This document shows, one piece after another, positions 33,340 through 53,583 of a stretch of 64,000 nt of DNA (positions within the stretch are counted from its first letter, which is position 1; each line of letters opens with the position of its first letter). The stretch lies in assembly GCA_015039365.1 (NCBI GenBank), contig WION01000144.1:1-64000 (forward strand), given 5' to 3'. The notes beneath the pieces are model-generated. The model ran no database searches. It saw only the letters and a program-made list of their open reading frames with translations, and was not told where the DNA came from. Source of the stretch: Amanita rubescens (Eukaryota > Basidiomycota > Agaricomycetes > Agaricales > Amanitaceae). The translations under genes were made by a program, and so were the position numbers.

Positions 33340-34520
33340 ACGTGCCAAAAGATCTTGCCCGTCGACTCTATCCTCAATAAGCTTCGCCACGATTGGCCCG
33401 TGCACAGGTATATAATCACCCTGAAATCCGTGAGGATATGCCACCGAGGGTTTTTGTTGAGGAAGTGAGAAGTAGCTGTTATAGACCGGTCAGCCGGACA
33501 CTAGCGAAAGCATATCAAAAATAATCCTCTTACGTATCGTTCCAAACACCGTAGTGCTTCATCCCCAAAGCCGTCGACGCCCACTGGTAGTCATGCGCGT
33601 ACTCTTTCGGGTAGAATATCTCGATACCCGAGTAGGAGGCATGAAGACGAGACCATTCCCGTGTACGCCTCACGAGACGAAAGTTTGTGAGCATCCGCTT
33701 CGGCAGCAGTCCGTTGCGTCTGGGAACCGCAGACGACTCCTCGATGCGCGTAAGGAAAATGAAATGGTTTCTGAACCTTGTCCGAGTCGTCGATGGGACG
33801 GGTGGAATGTACAAGGTCTTCCCGGGAATACTGCGATTCGATGGGGAGAGATGGAAATGCGGCGCGTAAGAAGTAGCCGTTGAAGCTGGGTCCGTCATGC
33901 CATCTTTCTTTGGCGTGAATGAAGATGGCGCAGTGAACAGGTGGGCGGGACCGTCCTTGGGGAGCGAATGAGAAATGGTGATGGTTGCGTGAACGCTCCT
34001 TGCCAGAATGCCCACGTGCCGAGGAAAAGTTCCGCTACGAAGTGGTAGTAGTGGCAGAGGAAATGGTCGGGGTCGTTATACAGGATCTGTCGCGATAGCG
34101 TAAGCCGAGTAGCGAGAAGAACCCAGGAAGCCCACAGTATTGCCCTTAACTGACAATATCCTGTAGGCGGCTTCCCAACGTTGATGCGCCTGCTCTGGTG
34201 TTAGAAAGTCCATATTTACATTGGTCGGTTCCTGAAGGGCGATGTTTTCTGGGTTGTTTTCAACAGAGGCCGGTAGATGGAGTCCATCCCGGAGCGTGTG
34301 CTACGATGGAAGTGTGAGGAAGGGATGAAAGAGAGTTGTGTGGTCCAGCCAATTGGTTTTTGCCCGAAGATAAGGAAGGAGTCTTGGAAACGGTTTCAAG
34401 GAGGGTGGTTACTATATCGGGAGTGTTAATGACAATAAAGCAGGATTGAAGAATAAAGTCCAAACCTGCATGGACGCGGTGCAGAAGCAAGACGCGCTCC
34501 CGACGCGCTACCGCATCCAC
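33340..34520 (-). pseudogene. GT61-family glycosyltransferase, internally deleted
   Basis: Reverse strand. In order: SLPHTSIVAHAPGW, then PENIALQEPTNVNMDFLTPE, then DPDHFLCHYYHFVAELFLGTW, then PPVHCAIFIHAKERWHDGP and FNGYFLRAAFPSL, and finally IEIFYPKEYAHDYQW, KHYGVWNDT and, after an intron (about 33,535-33,477), GFQGDYIPVHGPIVAKLIED. These are hallmarks of fungal GT61 enzymes, Golgi or ER glycosyltransferases. The pieces lie in different frames, and roughly 150 residues between the AFPSL part and IEIFYP are missing, including the GVHGNGLTH-type acceptor loop. It is therefore an inactive remnant, but the best preserved source of the three shorter GT61 fragments. It starts head-to-head with the first F-box-like gene. 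Confidence 0.75.
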
Positions 34521-34642
34521 GTGACTCTCATCAAATATCTAGTACGTCAAGCGCTCTCGTACCTCACACGCTTGACTTATCTCTCGCGTCGATCGCTTCA
34601 TCCCTTCAGCGAAGGCACCATTTATAATTACTCGGTCTCGGA

Positions 34643-36429
34643 ATGCGTGGCAGCTTTGCCACAAACTTCAGTTTCGGTGACAACGAACGCAGCGCCGTCG
34701 CCGCAAGGCCGGCCATACGGATACCTGACCAGCGCACATTCCCCTTCATGGACCTTCCACCTGAGATACATTATCGCATCATTGCCGAGGTACGCGTGCT
34801 AGTATTCTGTAGCCACGGCGCTCGACATATTCTTGCAGTTTATAAAGGATTTACGCACGAGTTTTGATGATATCAAAGCTCTCCGCCTGGTCTGCAAACG
34901 GTTCAACGCAATTGTTAAACCTAAAGTGTATACTTCCCATATCAAAGCATTCCAATTCGAAAACTTTTTTGATGAGGATGTGTTGTCCAATGTGCGCCAG
35001 CTCCAGACGCTCTTGTCTTCACGACCAAATGAACAGTTGAACCTGGCTACGACCCTTTTCATTGGGAAATGGGATTGGCTTTGTGGAACAAGGAATTTCG
35101 TAGCTTTTCGTGAAGTACACCCGATCGATTACATATTTATGAATGCCGCTCTCACCGGCTTATACGTTCTCCTATCCATCATGAGCCCGCGGTTGGTGGT
35201 GTTCTGCGCCCCCTTGCGTACTTTTGCAAAACTCAGGCTTCGTGTGCCCTGCGCGCTCAAGTTCAACTTACCTAATATCTCTTGCGTTGTGTACGTTGTA
35301 CGTTCCATTTTCGTAAAAAATACTTAATGTTAATTGTATTATAGATGGGATGTATGGCTCAATGATCCGAAGTGGATTATGTCTCGCACAACCAAACTGC
35401 TCCAGCAATTACCTCGGCTCAACGAACTTTTCCTTATCATGGATGAAGCCTTGGAGGAGTTGAACCACCTTGTCAATTGCATTTCCAAACTGCACAATTT
35501 GCGCAAGCTCGGGTTCAATTTTTATCACGATTTTCCAGATCGCAGCTTGTTCTACACGCCTCGGGACCCCAACTTTAATTTTCGAATTAATGCAGTTGGG
35601 AAGATCATTGCGGCAAACCCCAACTTGACACATCTAGAACTCATACATTCAAGCACGCAGTTGTGGGTTTTCCAACACATTGATCTTGCACAAATGCTCG
35701 CATACCTACCCGCCGATTCCCCTTTAAAGCTGGAACACATTTGCTTTTCTCATACCTTTCATAACTCGGCAGCTCTTGCACCTTATATCCGCACCTTGGC
35801 TTCTGTCGATCTCGGCAACTCTAGTATGCTGTACCACCTGCGGAAACAAAGTATATTTCCTCCAACCGTAACATTAAGGAAGATAAATCAGCTTGCGATT
35901 GAGTACCTGGACCTTCACCCTCAAATTGTTAGCCTGACAATATACTCTCCCTGCCACGAGTCACTCCACTCTGCGATAATGAGAATCCTGTGTCGGCACT
36001 CCAAAACCCTAACACACCTTGGCATTTTCTCTTTGACTTTGTGTCAATGTATCGATCAAACGGAAAATGAGTTGGCGTTTCTCCAATGCACAAATCTCAA
36101 GCAGCTGGTTCTTTATTACCATAAACACGACCAAAATTGGACGCAGAAGAAGATGGTAGTACCTTTGTCTCATATTCTAGATTCTTGTCGCGTACTAAAC
36201 ATGATTTCAACAGGAAATCTTATTGCCTTTAATTGCGAACCTTCCGAATTCACTTACGCTCGTAGTCAACCAAACTTGGGCTTGCGAAATGTGTAGTAAG
36301 TTCTGCAGCCAATCTCAGAATCCATTTTTGCGTGATTTGGCGAGCCGTATTGTGTACGACCCCTGCCTCTGTACAGTGCCTAAGTTTAGTAATGCCCCAT
36401 GTTATGACTACCCAATCGCTTATGCCTGA
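34643..36429 (+). CDS. F-box/LRR-like protein 1
   Basis: Four exons, 34,643-34,789, 34,839-35,290, 35,345-36,155 and 36,214-36,429; all introns GT-AG of 49-58 nt and all phases agree; 541 residues. The N-terminus has FMDLPPEIHYRIIAEV, a degenerate F-box (residues about 35-50), with LRLVCKRFNAIVKPKVY just after, typical of fungal F-box proteins that link substrates to SCF ubiquitin ligases. The middle has loose leucine-rich repeats (ANPNLTHLEL, LAPYIRTLASVDL, CTNLKQLVLYY). The last exon codes for a Cys-containing tail, WACEMCSKFCSQSQ, conserved in its neighbour. Substrate unknown. Confidence 0.75.
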
Positions 36430-37036
36430 TTTTAACGTATAGTACTGTTACTGGGATCTCCGGTTTTCTGAATTTGTATATTTCTGAAGGTGTAAAACTA
36501 TACATCCATTTTTGTGGGATAATTCGCGAAGAAAGATTGCTACGAGCCGCATAAGAAAACTCCTGATCTTGTCTAGACAGGTTTGAAGATCAAAATAACA
36601 ACCGAGCATACGTTCGTAAATGTCCCTAAATTACGTGGGGAACGACCCAAGCGTGAATAACGTCTACTTCTGCTTCCCTTCCCTTGTCCAGCTCCAGCCC
36701 CTTGCATTGAAGTAGCTTCGCCACCCACATTGATCTCTGTTACATTCAATCCCACAAAATCAGAGCTTATAACGCAACGGACTCCGAAGCGCCAGCCCGC
36801 CACAGAAGGATCCGCTGAGGCGCCCAATATATATTTTTAACGACGATTTTCCGCTCATTGACGGAAGCAGACGATGAAGGGAGCTCCGGAAACTGGGCGG
36901 AAGTCAGCTTGGACGGTCATCGTAATTCCTTTGATGCTCTCCAAGATTAGACCTGGTGACGTCAAGCTTCAAGTTCAAGCGGGAACCAAACATTTGCTAC
37001 ACAGCCTCTCGCTTGAACGGCTTTGACTCAAGCAAC

Positions 37037-38791
37037 ATGAAATTCAGATTCCTTCGCACCAAACGCAGCACCAGGCCGGACATACCTGAGCAGCGTACCC
37101 TCACCTTTATGGACCTTCCAGTCGAGATACATTATTGCATCATTGCTGAGGTACGCGGCGTGCTAGTGTTCTGGCGCTCGGCTGACCATTCGTATTCTTG
37201 TAGCTTATAAAGGATTTAGGCACGAGTTTTAATGACAGCAAAGCTCTTCGCCTAGTCTGCAAACGGTTCGACGCGATTGTTAAGCCCAGAGTGTATTCTT
37301 CCTATATCAAACCGTTTTACGACGAGGATCCGTTGTCTAATGTACGCCAGCTCCTGACTCTCTTGTCTTCAAAACCAAATGAGCAATTGAACTCGACCAC
37401 GACCCTTTTCGTTGGGAGATGGGAATGGCTTTGTGAAACAAGGCGTTTCATACCTTTTCGTGAGATACACTTGATCAACTACATATTTCGAAATGCCGCG
37501 ATCGCCATCTTATACTTTATCCCACCCATCATAAGCCGGACAATGGTGCTCGGTGTCCCCTTGCGTACTTTTGCACTACTGAGGCTTTATGTGCCTCGCA
37601 CGCTCAAGTTCAACTTGCCTAATGTTTCTTGCGTTGTGTACGTTGTTCGTTCTAATTTCGTAAAAATGGTTAATTGTATCTTAGGTGGTACGTGTCGCTC
37701 AATGATTCGAAGTGGATAATATCCCGCAAAATTAAACTACTCCAACAATTTCCTCGGCTCAGCGAAGTTTTCCTTGTCATGGATCTTGCCATGGAGGAGT
37801 TGAACCACCTTGTCGATTGCGTCTCCAAACTACACAATTTGCGGAAGCTCGGATTCAGATTTCATCATAGTTCATCACCGGAGGGCTGGTTCTACAGGTC
37901 TTCGAACTCCAACCATAGCCTTTCCCGATTGAATGTAGCCGGGATGATCATTGCGGCAAACCCCAACTTGACGCATCTAGAAGTCGCATATTTATATTCA
38001 AACATGTGGTCGCTGGTTTTCGAAAACATTGATCTTGCACAAATGCTTGCCTACGTACCTGCCGATTTCCCTTTAAAGCTGGAACACATTTGCCTTTCTC
38101 ACTCCGTTCGTAACTTGGCGGCTCTTGCACCTTATATCCGCACCTTGGCCTCCGTTGATCTCGGTGACTCTAGTATGTTGAACGAGCTACTGAGACAAAG
38201 CATATTTCCTCCGACCATAAAGTTAAAGAGAATAGACCAGCATGCAATTGAGTACCTGGACCGTCACCCTCAAATCATCAGTCTGACAATATACTCTCCC
38301 TGCCACGAATCATTCCGTTCTACCGTACTGAGGATCCTGTCTCGGCACTCCAAAATTTTAACACACCTTGGCATTTTCTCTCCGACTTTGTGTCAATGTA
38401 TCGATCAAACGGAAAACGAGTTGGCATTTCTCCAATGCACGAATCTTAAGCAACTGGTTCTTTATCATTATATTTACAGACAAAGACACATTGGTATTGA
38501 GAAAGAGACGGTAGGTTTGTCTCCTCTAGATTATTGTCACACTAAACATGATTTCGACAGGAGACGTTATTGTCTGTAATTGCGCAACTTCCGAACTCAC
38601 TTACGCTTGTAGTCAACCAAATTTGGGCTTGCGAAATGTGTAGTAAGTTCTGCAGCCAATCTCAGAATCCATTTTTGCGTAATTTGGCGAGCCGTATTGT
38701 GTATGAGCCCATCCGCTATTGTTATTCAGTGCCTAATATCCCATGTTGTGACGACTGTCTTGACTTTAATTCCAATGTAACACTTTTCTGA
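37037..38791 (+). CDS. F-box/LRR-like protein 2
   Basis: Tandem paralog of the gene just upstream, with the same four-exon plan: 37,037-37,150, 37,204-37,637, 37,685-38,510 and 38,561-38,791; 534 residues. It has FMDLPVEIHYCIIAEV, LRLVCKRFDAIVKPRVY, LRR-like segments and the same tail motif WACEMCSKFCSQSQNPFLR. Divergence from copy 1 is greatest in the LRR part and at the extreme C-terminus. All frames are open, so both may be active. Confidence 0.75.
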
Positions 38792-39039
38792 ATTTGTAGC
38801 ATTATCGCGAAGACAGATTACTATAAGCCACCACTGGGAGTAAGTATGGCCAGCATCTGATCTTGCCTAGACAGATCAAAACCAACATGAGCGTGCAGGT
38901 AAATACCCAGCGAGTAAGAGAAGACCGAGTCTTTTCAGGCCTCGGAATTTACATAGATCCTACTGCACCGTTACTATTCATTTTGTCGGATCTTGTCCCA
39001 CAACTACCTTTCCCGGACCTCGGTAGGCGAGCAATTAAG

Positions 39040-39766
39040 ATATATGTACGTCAGTACAAGTAACATGCGTCTGGCGAATTGTCAACTTACCAACCCGCGA
39101 CACGTCCAAGCCAGTCCCCAAATAAAAGTCGTACCAAATAATCAGCTGCTCAAGCCTTGTGCATTGAAGCAATAAAAGCTCATTCCCGACACGTTCGAGA
39201 CGGTTCAGAAAGCTCGCAGCGGGAGTACTGAAATATGTTAAGCTTGCAGAATGCCGAGCCATGATTTCAAATATCGTTCCTCCGATAAAATCGTCGTAAA
39301 GTCTTTAATTCGTGTCGCGGAGATAATTGATCATGCGATCCTCGACATATGCCATTTGGATGATTGGTGGGAATATGCAGTTGAAGTGCAGCACCGGAAG
39401 TATCTGACGGTAGTTTGGGCATAAAGCGATGGAGGCCAAAGAGCGTGCGTGAGCGACGATTGCCGTGATATCAGGGGAACTGTCCGATATACTGAGGTGC
39501 TCAGGGACTTTTAGACGCAATACAGTCAAAGAGCTTGGAGAGGTTCCCTCGTTTTGGAATAGTTCGAGGTGAGTCAGGCTAAGATTGGCGCCGATAATCT
39601 TTCCCGAGTCGTTGATCAGATTAGGCCGTTTCCGATACAACTTGTCAATGCCAACCTTGAACATCGATTCGTGGTCGATCATAATCACCAGCTCGGAGAG
39701 GCTTTGGAACTCTAGGAAGAGTTTCACTGTGCAATCTAATTTGGATCGCCCCTTTCTGTTATCCAT
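39040..39766 (-). pseudogene. Third F-box/LRR-like relative, partial
   Basis: Reverse strand. Segments KIIGANLSLTHLEL, CIFPPIIQMAYVEDRMINYL and GNELLLLQCTRLEQLIIWYD align in order with both neighbours, but F-box and Cys-rich tail are not found and the pieces sit in two frames. More diverged than genes 1 and 2. Probably an old inverted, truncated copy. Confidence 0.55.
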
Positions 39767-40259
39767 CTAAGCAACTGTTAGCTCGACTCTGGGATCATGC
39801 CAGCAAACTCACATGATGTGACGAACGTTGGGCACATTTATCGTCACCGAATCGTATATGCACAAAGGCAGAAAGTGGGGCACAAGAAGAGACACGAACG
39901 GAACGAATGTGGAATTCCGATCATCCACTAATCCAGAGACCCGAATTGCGCATTTGTCGAAGGACACGAACAGCTCGTCTTCGTATCCAGTGTATTTAGA
40001 TGACCGTTCAAGTCGGATGAGACTATGGCCCGGAGTTGGCGTAGATTGGACACTGAGTTATCGTCGAACAACCGAACGCACGACGCTGTGACGTCATTAA
40101 ATCTTCTGCAAACGATTTCAGTTGATCGAAAATCGTATAGGGGTAATGTGCAGAAACAGACTAGGAGAGGCTTCAGTGACCCCTTTCCAACTCAAATAAT
40201 ATCTTTATCCCTATTAATATACGCGTCCCAGAAACGAGTCTTACAAAGTATTCATACGA

Positions 40260-41816
40260 TGCTCCTACACCGATACGAATTCTCTGTGTTGGACCCAATA
40301 GAAGATATCGAGTTGTATAGACCTGGAGGACTTCACCCAGTGTTGATTGGTGACGTTTTCGCCAACGGTCGCTACAAAGTATTGCACAAGTTGGGTTACG
40401 GTGGTTCATCTACTGTCTGGCTTGCACGAGACCAGGGCCCGCAGGGACAGTCACCTACCTCAGGGACTTTGGTGGCATTGAAGGTTATTTCTGCCATTGA
40501 ATCCTCTGGACACGAGGACGAAGTTGCAGAGCTGGCCGTTCCCCTCAAGCTCGAAGCGTTCATCAGTGCGACGCAAAACACTGCTCGTGTAATCATACGA
40601 TTACTAACAAACAACTACAATCAATCAACATACATATATTCGGATAGTTCATACACTTCGATATTCTTTCCTTTCCTTCTCCTTATCATCGTACCTAGGT
40701 ACTCGTTCTCTCTTAACACGCTCTGGTCCTGTTCCGTCTCGAGTGATTCCCCTTTGAGTCCACAAAGGGTTTACAGCTCGTGACAATATCCAGGTCATTA
40801 ATGACCATTTCATTGAGGAAGGGCCCAACGGAACACACCTATGCATTGTCTATCGATTTGCTGGACCGAGTTTGCGTTCTATGTCATCCGCTCCATTTAG
40901 GACGGCTGGGAGCAGACGGCTCCGCGGCGATCTGGCCAGGAAGGTGGCAAAGCAAACCGCCAGCGCGGTGGAGCTTATGCATTCTGCAGGAGTTGTACAC
41001 GGAGGTTCGTGAGATCTATACACGACAACACATTGTTTAATGATTGCTCTGCCTCAGATCTAACATCAGCCAACATCCTTTTCCAGGTCTCCGACCAGGC
41101 CCGCCGATGGTCGGACAACGAAATTTACTTGTCGTTGGGCGAGCCTATTAACAGACAAAGTTGAAACTATCGACCTCTCTCCGCCAATGCCGCACGCTCC
41201 GCCAGAACTTATCGAACCCGTTAAAGACGCTCGTCTCTCTTCCCCAACTTTCTTGGAGGAAAATATCATTGTCATCGACTTCGGTCAATCCTTCGACATA
41301 AACCGACTGCCGAAGGATTACAAACCAGCTACTGCAATGCATTATTTCTCCCCAGAAGCTACCTTCGAAGACAGGATCAGCACCGCTTCTGACATCTGGG
41401 GGTTGGCATGCACAATCTTCGAGATCCGTGCGGGGTTCTCGCTCTTCGGCTCATTTTTCGCTCATCATCCCTCTGTTGTTTTAGTAAATATCGTCCTGAC
41501 GCTGGGGAAGCTGCCAGAGCCTTGGTGGAGCGCCTTTGAGGGGCGCCATGAATGGTTTGAGGAAAATGGCGAACCAAAACCCCCAGGGAAGAAGAGCACC
41601 ATCCAAGAGAAGCTGCGGATGATCGGAGCTAAGGACACGCCGCCCAATGCTGACGAAGGGCCGATGATTGAACCTGTTGGGACGCGGCTCGAGGAAGGGG
41701 AACTCGTGCTTTTGGGCGACCTATTGGAGAAGATGCTCAAATACCGTCCGGAGGAAAGAATTACTATACGAGAGGTGGTACATCATCCGTGGTTCAAGCA
41801 CACCACTGGGCATTAG
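40260..41816 (+). CDS. SRPK-like serine/threonine protein kinase
   Basis: Starts MLLHRYEFSVLDPIED. Kinase motifs in order: KLGYGGSSTVWLARD (P-loop), VALKVIS (ATP lysine), then after an intron (about 40,587-40,791) VINDHFIEEGPNGTHLC, then VVHGDLTSANILF (catalytic loop, split by an intron of about 54 nt), VIDFGQSFD (DFG), MHYFSPEA and SDIWGLACTIFEI. The C-terminus has PEERITIREVVHHPWF. This is the fungal SRPK-like type, which phosphorylates Ser/Arg-type substrates in classic members. At 41,150-41,156 one extra A appears to break the frame between GEP and TDKVETID; it would stop the protein before the DFG. So this is either a fresh pseudogene or a sequence error. Convergent with ATR. Confidence 0.7.
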
Positions 41817-42150
41817 TACGGGGTATACCCCGGGGTCCATTCGCGGGGGTGGATTCCGTCTCATCGGTTTTTCGGAGAGTAGGAAACATATCTGCAAGGG
41901 AATCAAGGTACAATATGCGATCACTTCTCTTAAAAGCGGCAAACTTTGAAACAGGTTGATGAACACGCTCCTCATCGCGCTCCAGTCCAAAAGCTGGACA
42001 TCGATACATAAACGGTCACCCAGACGGGCTTCAATTTTTTGATGTCTGCAAGATACGGCGGACTAAAACGAAATTTTGATGCTTCCCAAGTAATATACTT
42101 ATATAACGTACAAGTGAATGTCTATACATGGTGACAATGATATATTCTAC
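41817..42150. other. Convergent 3' intergenic gap
   Basis: Lies between the 3' ends of the kinase (+) and ATR (-). No gene seen. Confidence 0.5.
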
Positions 42151-50630
<8,480 letters not shown>

Positions 50631-50890
50631 GACTTTGTCGTTAACATTAGTAGATTTAGGAAACGAGCAAGGGGTTGCGGCCAAGTCATCTCAGGCCTTG
50701 GGACGCGCTTCGCGAAGCGTTACGCGCATGTCACAATCAATGTCACGCTCCTCAAACCTTATATTTGCTATCATGATGACAGTTGATGTGAGTGTTAGCG
50801 CCGCATTGTATCAAGCATGAGGCTGATTGACGCTTGTGGTTCCTGCGCTGTTGTACCAGTACTCCCACCACATCCCGACGCCCGGTCATT

Positions 50891-53583
50891 ATGGATGGCA
50901 AATACAACAAGGATTCGAGCTCTTCCTCGCTTAATATCTCTCGTAAGACATTTTTCATGTTGGCCTTGTCTAATAACTCACTCGATTGAACGTGTTCTCA
51001 GGTGTTTCTATTGTTTTCAATCCTACTGGTGGTGCTGCGAAATCTGCAACGTTGTACAACACGGGGAATTCGGCGATCAAGTTCAATCGGGATGAAAAGG
51101 AGAAGAATGTTCTTCGGGCAACAGTCACGTCGGGCCCGTAAGCATACATGGTGACGGCGCGCGATAATCTTGGTCGCTGATCTTCGGCCTCTCCCTAGAT
51201 GCGCTCTACCCATCCGGAATCACATGTAAAATGTCGAGTAATCCATTCAAATCCAAAACGAAGGAATTCATCATCGGGCCTGAAGACTTGTCGGGGGTTG
51301 ATGAGTCCCTGGAGACAAAATATAGTGGTCAGCACATGACAAACGCACGATGCCTTTTAACCAGTTTTCGCAGTTAGCAAGCAAGAATGGCAAGCGTGCA
51401 ACATCCAAGAAATTGTTCTTGATTTTGGGGTCAATAGTGCTCAAAGGACGATATCCGTTAGTCCGATACTCTTCATTTCCTTCAGTCCTCATGTGATACG
51501 AGATTCGGAACCCAGCCATCATTTTATGAGAACGCTGCGAGTGGTAGCGAAAGCACTCTAATACCGACAACGGAGGAAATCCAAAAAATTTGTCCACGGT
51601 CAGCATTACAACCTGATCTTGTAAGAGACAATCGTTTGACCCTCTCCTCAGCTTCCGAATTCTGCTGATAGGCAAGGTAATTATGGCCCTTTGCGAATCC
51701 GTGGTGAATCGACTCACGCTATCACCGTAGTCTGGTGTCGGTAAAACAAGTCTTATCAACGAAGCTTTTGGAGTTCGGGGGGTGAGTCACTGATAGTGTT
51801 GCCAGAGTCTTTGCCGATCCGATGTTGTAGCAAGTCTCCGACGATGGCGCAGGGAAAGCGGACATCGATTATGAACATCTTTCGGAAGGGAACGACCTCT
51901 TTGCGGTACATGATAGCCAAGGTTTTGAACAAGGCGAGGTGACTAAGCTCAAGACGGTTCAAGACTTTATCGAGCGGCGTTCGAAAGAGCCAGAATTAAA
52001 GAATCAATTGCATGTCATTTGGTAAGTATCTCGACCGTCTTATGTCGGTTGGTGACTTAGTGACATTCCATTTCAGGTTGTGTTTGGAGGCACCAGCTAT
52101 GGGCAACCGTTTGCTCGAGGGAGGAACTATCGAGTTCTTATCGCAGAGATCCAAAGGCTCCATCCACGGTAAAGAAACATTCTTAATCGAGATCAGATCC
52201 ATTTCATATCAGCTTCACTAGTGCCAATCGTCGTCATATTCACAAAATTCGATAAGCTCGTGAACGAATACAAAATTGACCTGATGCGTAGGAAGGACTC
52301 CGACGCAGAGAATCATGCATTGCAGAAGGCCAACGAAAGTATTGAAGAATACTGTGCCAAAAGCCTCAGAGACGTAGCCGGAGAAGATATCCGCTACCTT
52401 GCTGTGTCGAATAAGAGTCAGTTCAATGACATACTGTTATGGGCTCCATTTCATTTCCTCCATAGAAAAATACTCTCATCGGATCCGCCAACTTGTGGAA
52501 CTTACATCCGAGGATGTCTACAAACACGTTGCGAGTGAACCATCAATCATGGCGGCTATGGCGCAGCGGACAAGTATCGATTTAAAAATAAAGCAGTCTA
52601 TCGAGTATGTCACCCCAAACCAGTCTTGTTTTACATATATATATCTCAACTTTCACCAATTAGGATAGGGAAAAAAAGTTTGTAAATCTCTTGTTCTACC
52701 ATGATTGTTCTGAAGTGGACTGTTATGAAAGGATATTGGAAGGCGCTCCTGATGGGCACTGGTTTTGGGAACACAAAGATCAACGATATCCTTCGAGTCG
52801 TTCATATCGATATAGTGAATGTTTGGAATCTCGAGAATCCGAAGAACCCCGTGGAATCCAGGAAAACCCATGTAAATGTATGGCATCTTCATCCCTACAG
52901 AAATCGTTTTTCACTTAGCCCCGTTCTAGAATCTGATCGACCCCAGGTTTTACAACCTGATGTTTGCGATGGTGTCGGAGTTGGGGCCCACCACCGGAAA
53001 CGATACGACATCTGATTCACTGGGGGTATTGGATGTTGGTTTGAAAATTGTCGGCACTGTAGCCGGCATTGTCGGCATGCTGTCCACCGCCGCCGTTCCA
53101 ATAGTAATTCCTATAGCTGTAGGCTTGGTCGGCGTTCAATGGGCGTATGGTGTTTATCAGAGAACGTAAGTGCGATTTCTCTCAGATTTCACCATTGCTT
53201 ATTGTCTGTACTTGGCGCTCGCCAGACACGAACTCCAACGCAAGTTTATGGCATACATTATTGACCTCACATATATCATTTACATCTTGTTTGTGCTTAC
53301 ACTTGGAGAAAACGGGCCATACCGGAAACAGCCTGCCATCACCCGTCGTCTGATCAAGGGAACCTACTCGAAGTATTACGACTCCCCACTCAAGGTACAT
53401 GTTCACAGCAAGATACGCGAGTACGATGATAACAAGGGTCCTATTGCGCGAGTTCGGCGAGATAACGCCTTTGAGCTGATCGAGAAGCTTTTGGACGAGT
53501 TGCTGGAGGCAGGGAAATCAAGTGGCACACAGGCAATCGACGTTGGTGAAGCTTCACCTCAGGATGACGACGAGCCATGGTAA
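50891..53583 (+). CDS. Fungal P-loop GTPase with hydrophobic C-terminal domain
   Basis: Head-to-head with ATR. GTPase signatures: FRILLIGK then SGVGKTSLINEAFGV (G1; exons from about 51,660 and 51,731), VHDSQGFEQGEV (G3, exon 51,831-52,021), LHVIWLCLEAPAMG, and VPIVVIFTKFDKLV (G4, about 52,225). After the G domain come DILRVVHIDIVNVWNLENP and a long hydrophobic run, LKIVGTVAGIVGM to PIVIPIAVGLVG (about 53,040-53,140), likely membrane-inserting, then a C-terminal exon ending DDDEPW. This matches a mushroom-specific family of unknown role. The 5' part (MDGKYNKDSSSS, then VSIVFNPTGGAAKSATLYN after an intron) is open, but the link to the G domain between 51,138 and 51,650 is uncertain; a stop follows PIRNHM in the obvious frame, so the true start may be MSSNPFKSKTKEF at about 51,233. 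Confidence 0.6.
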
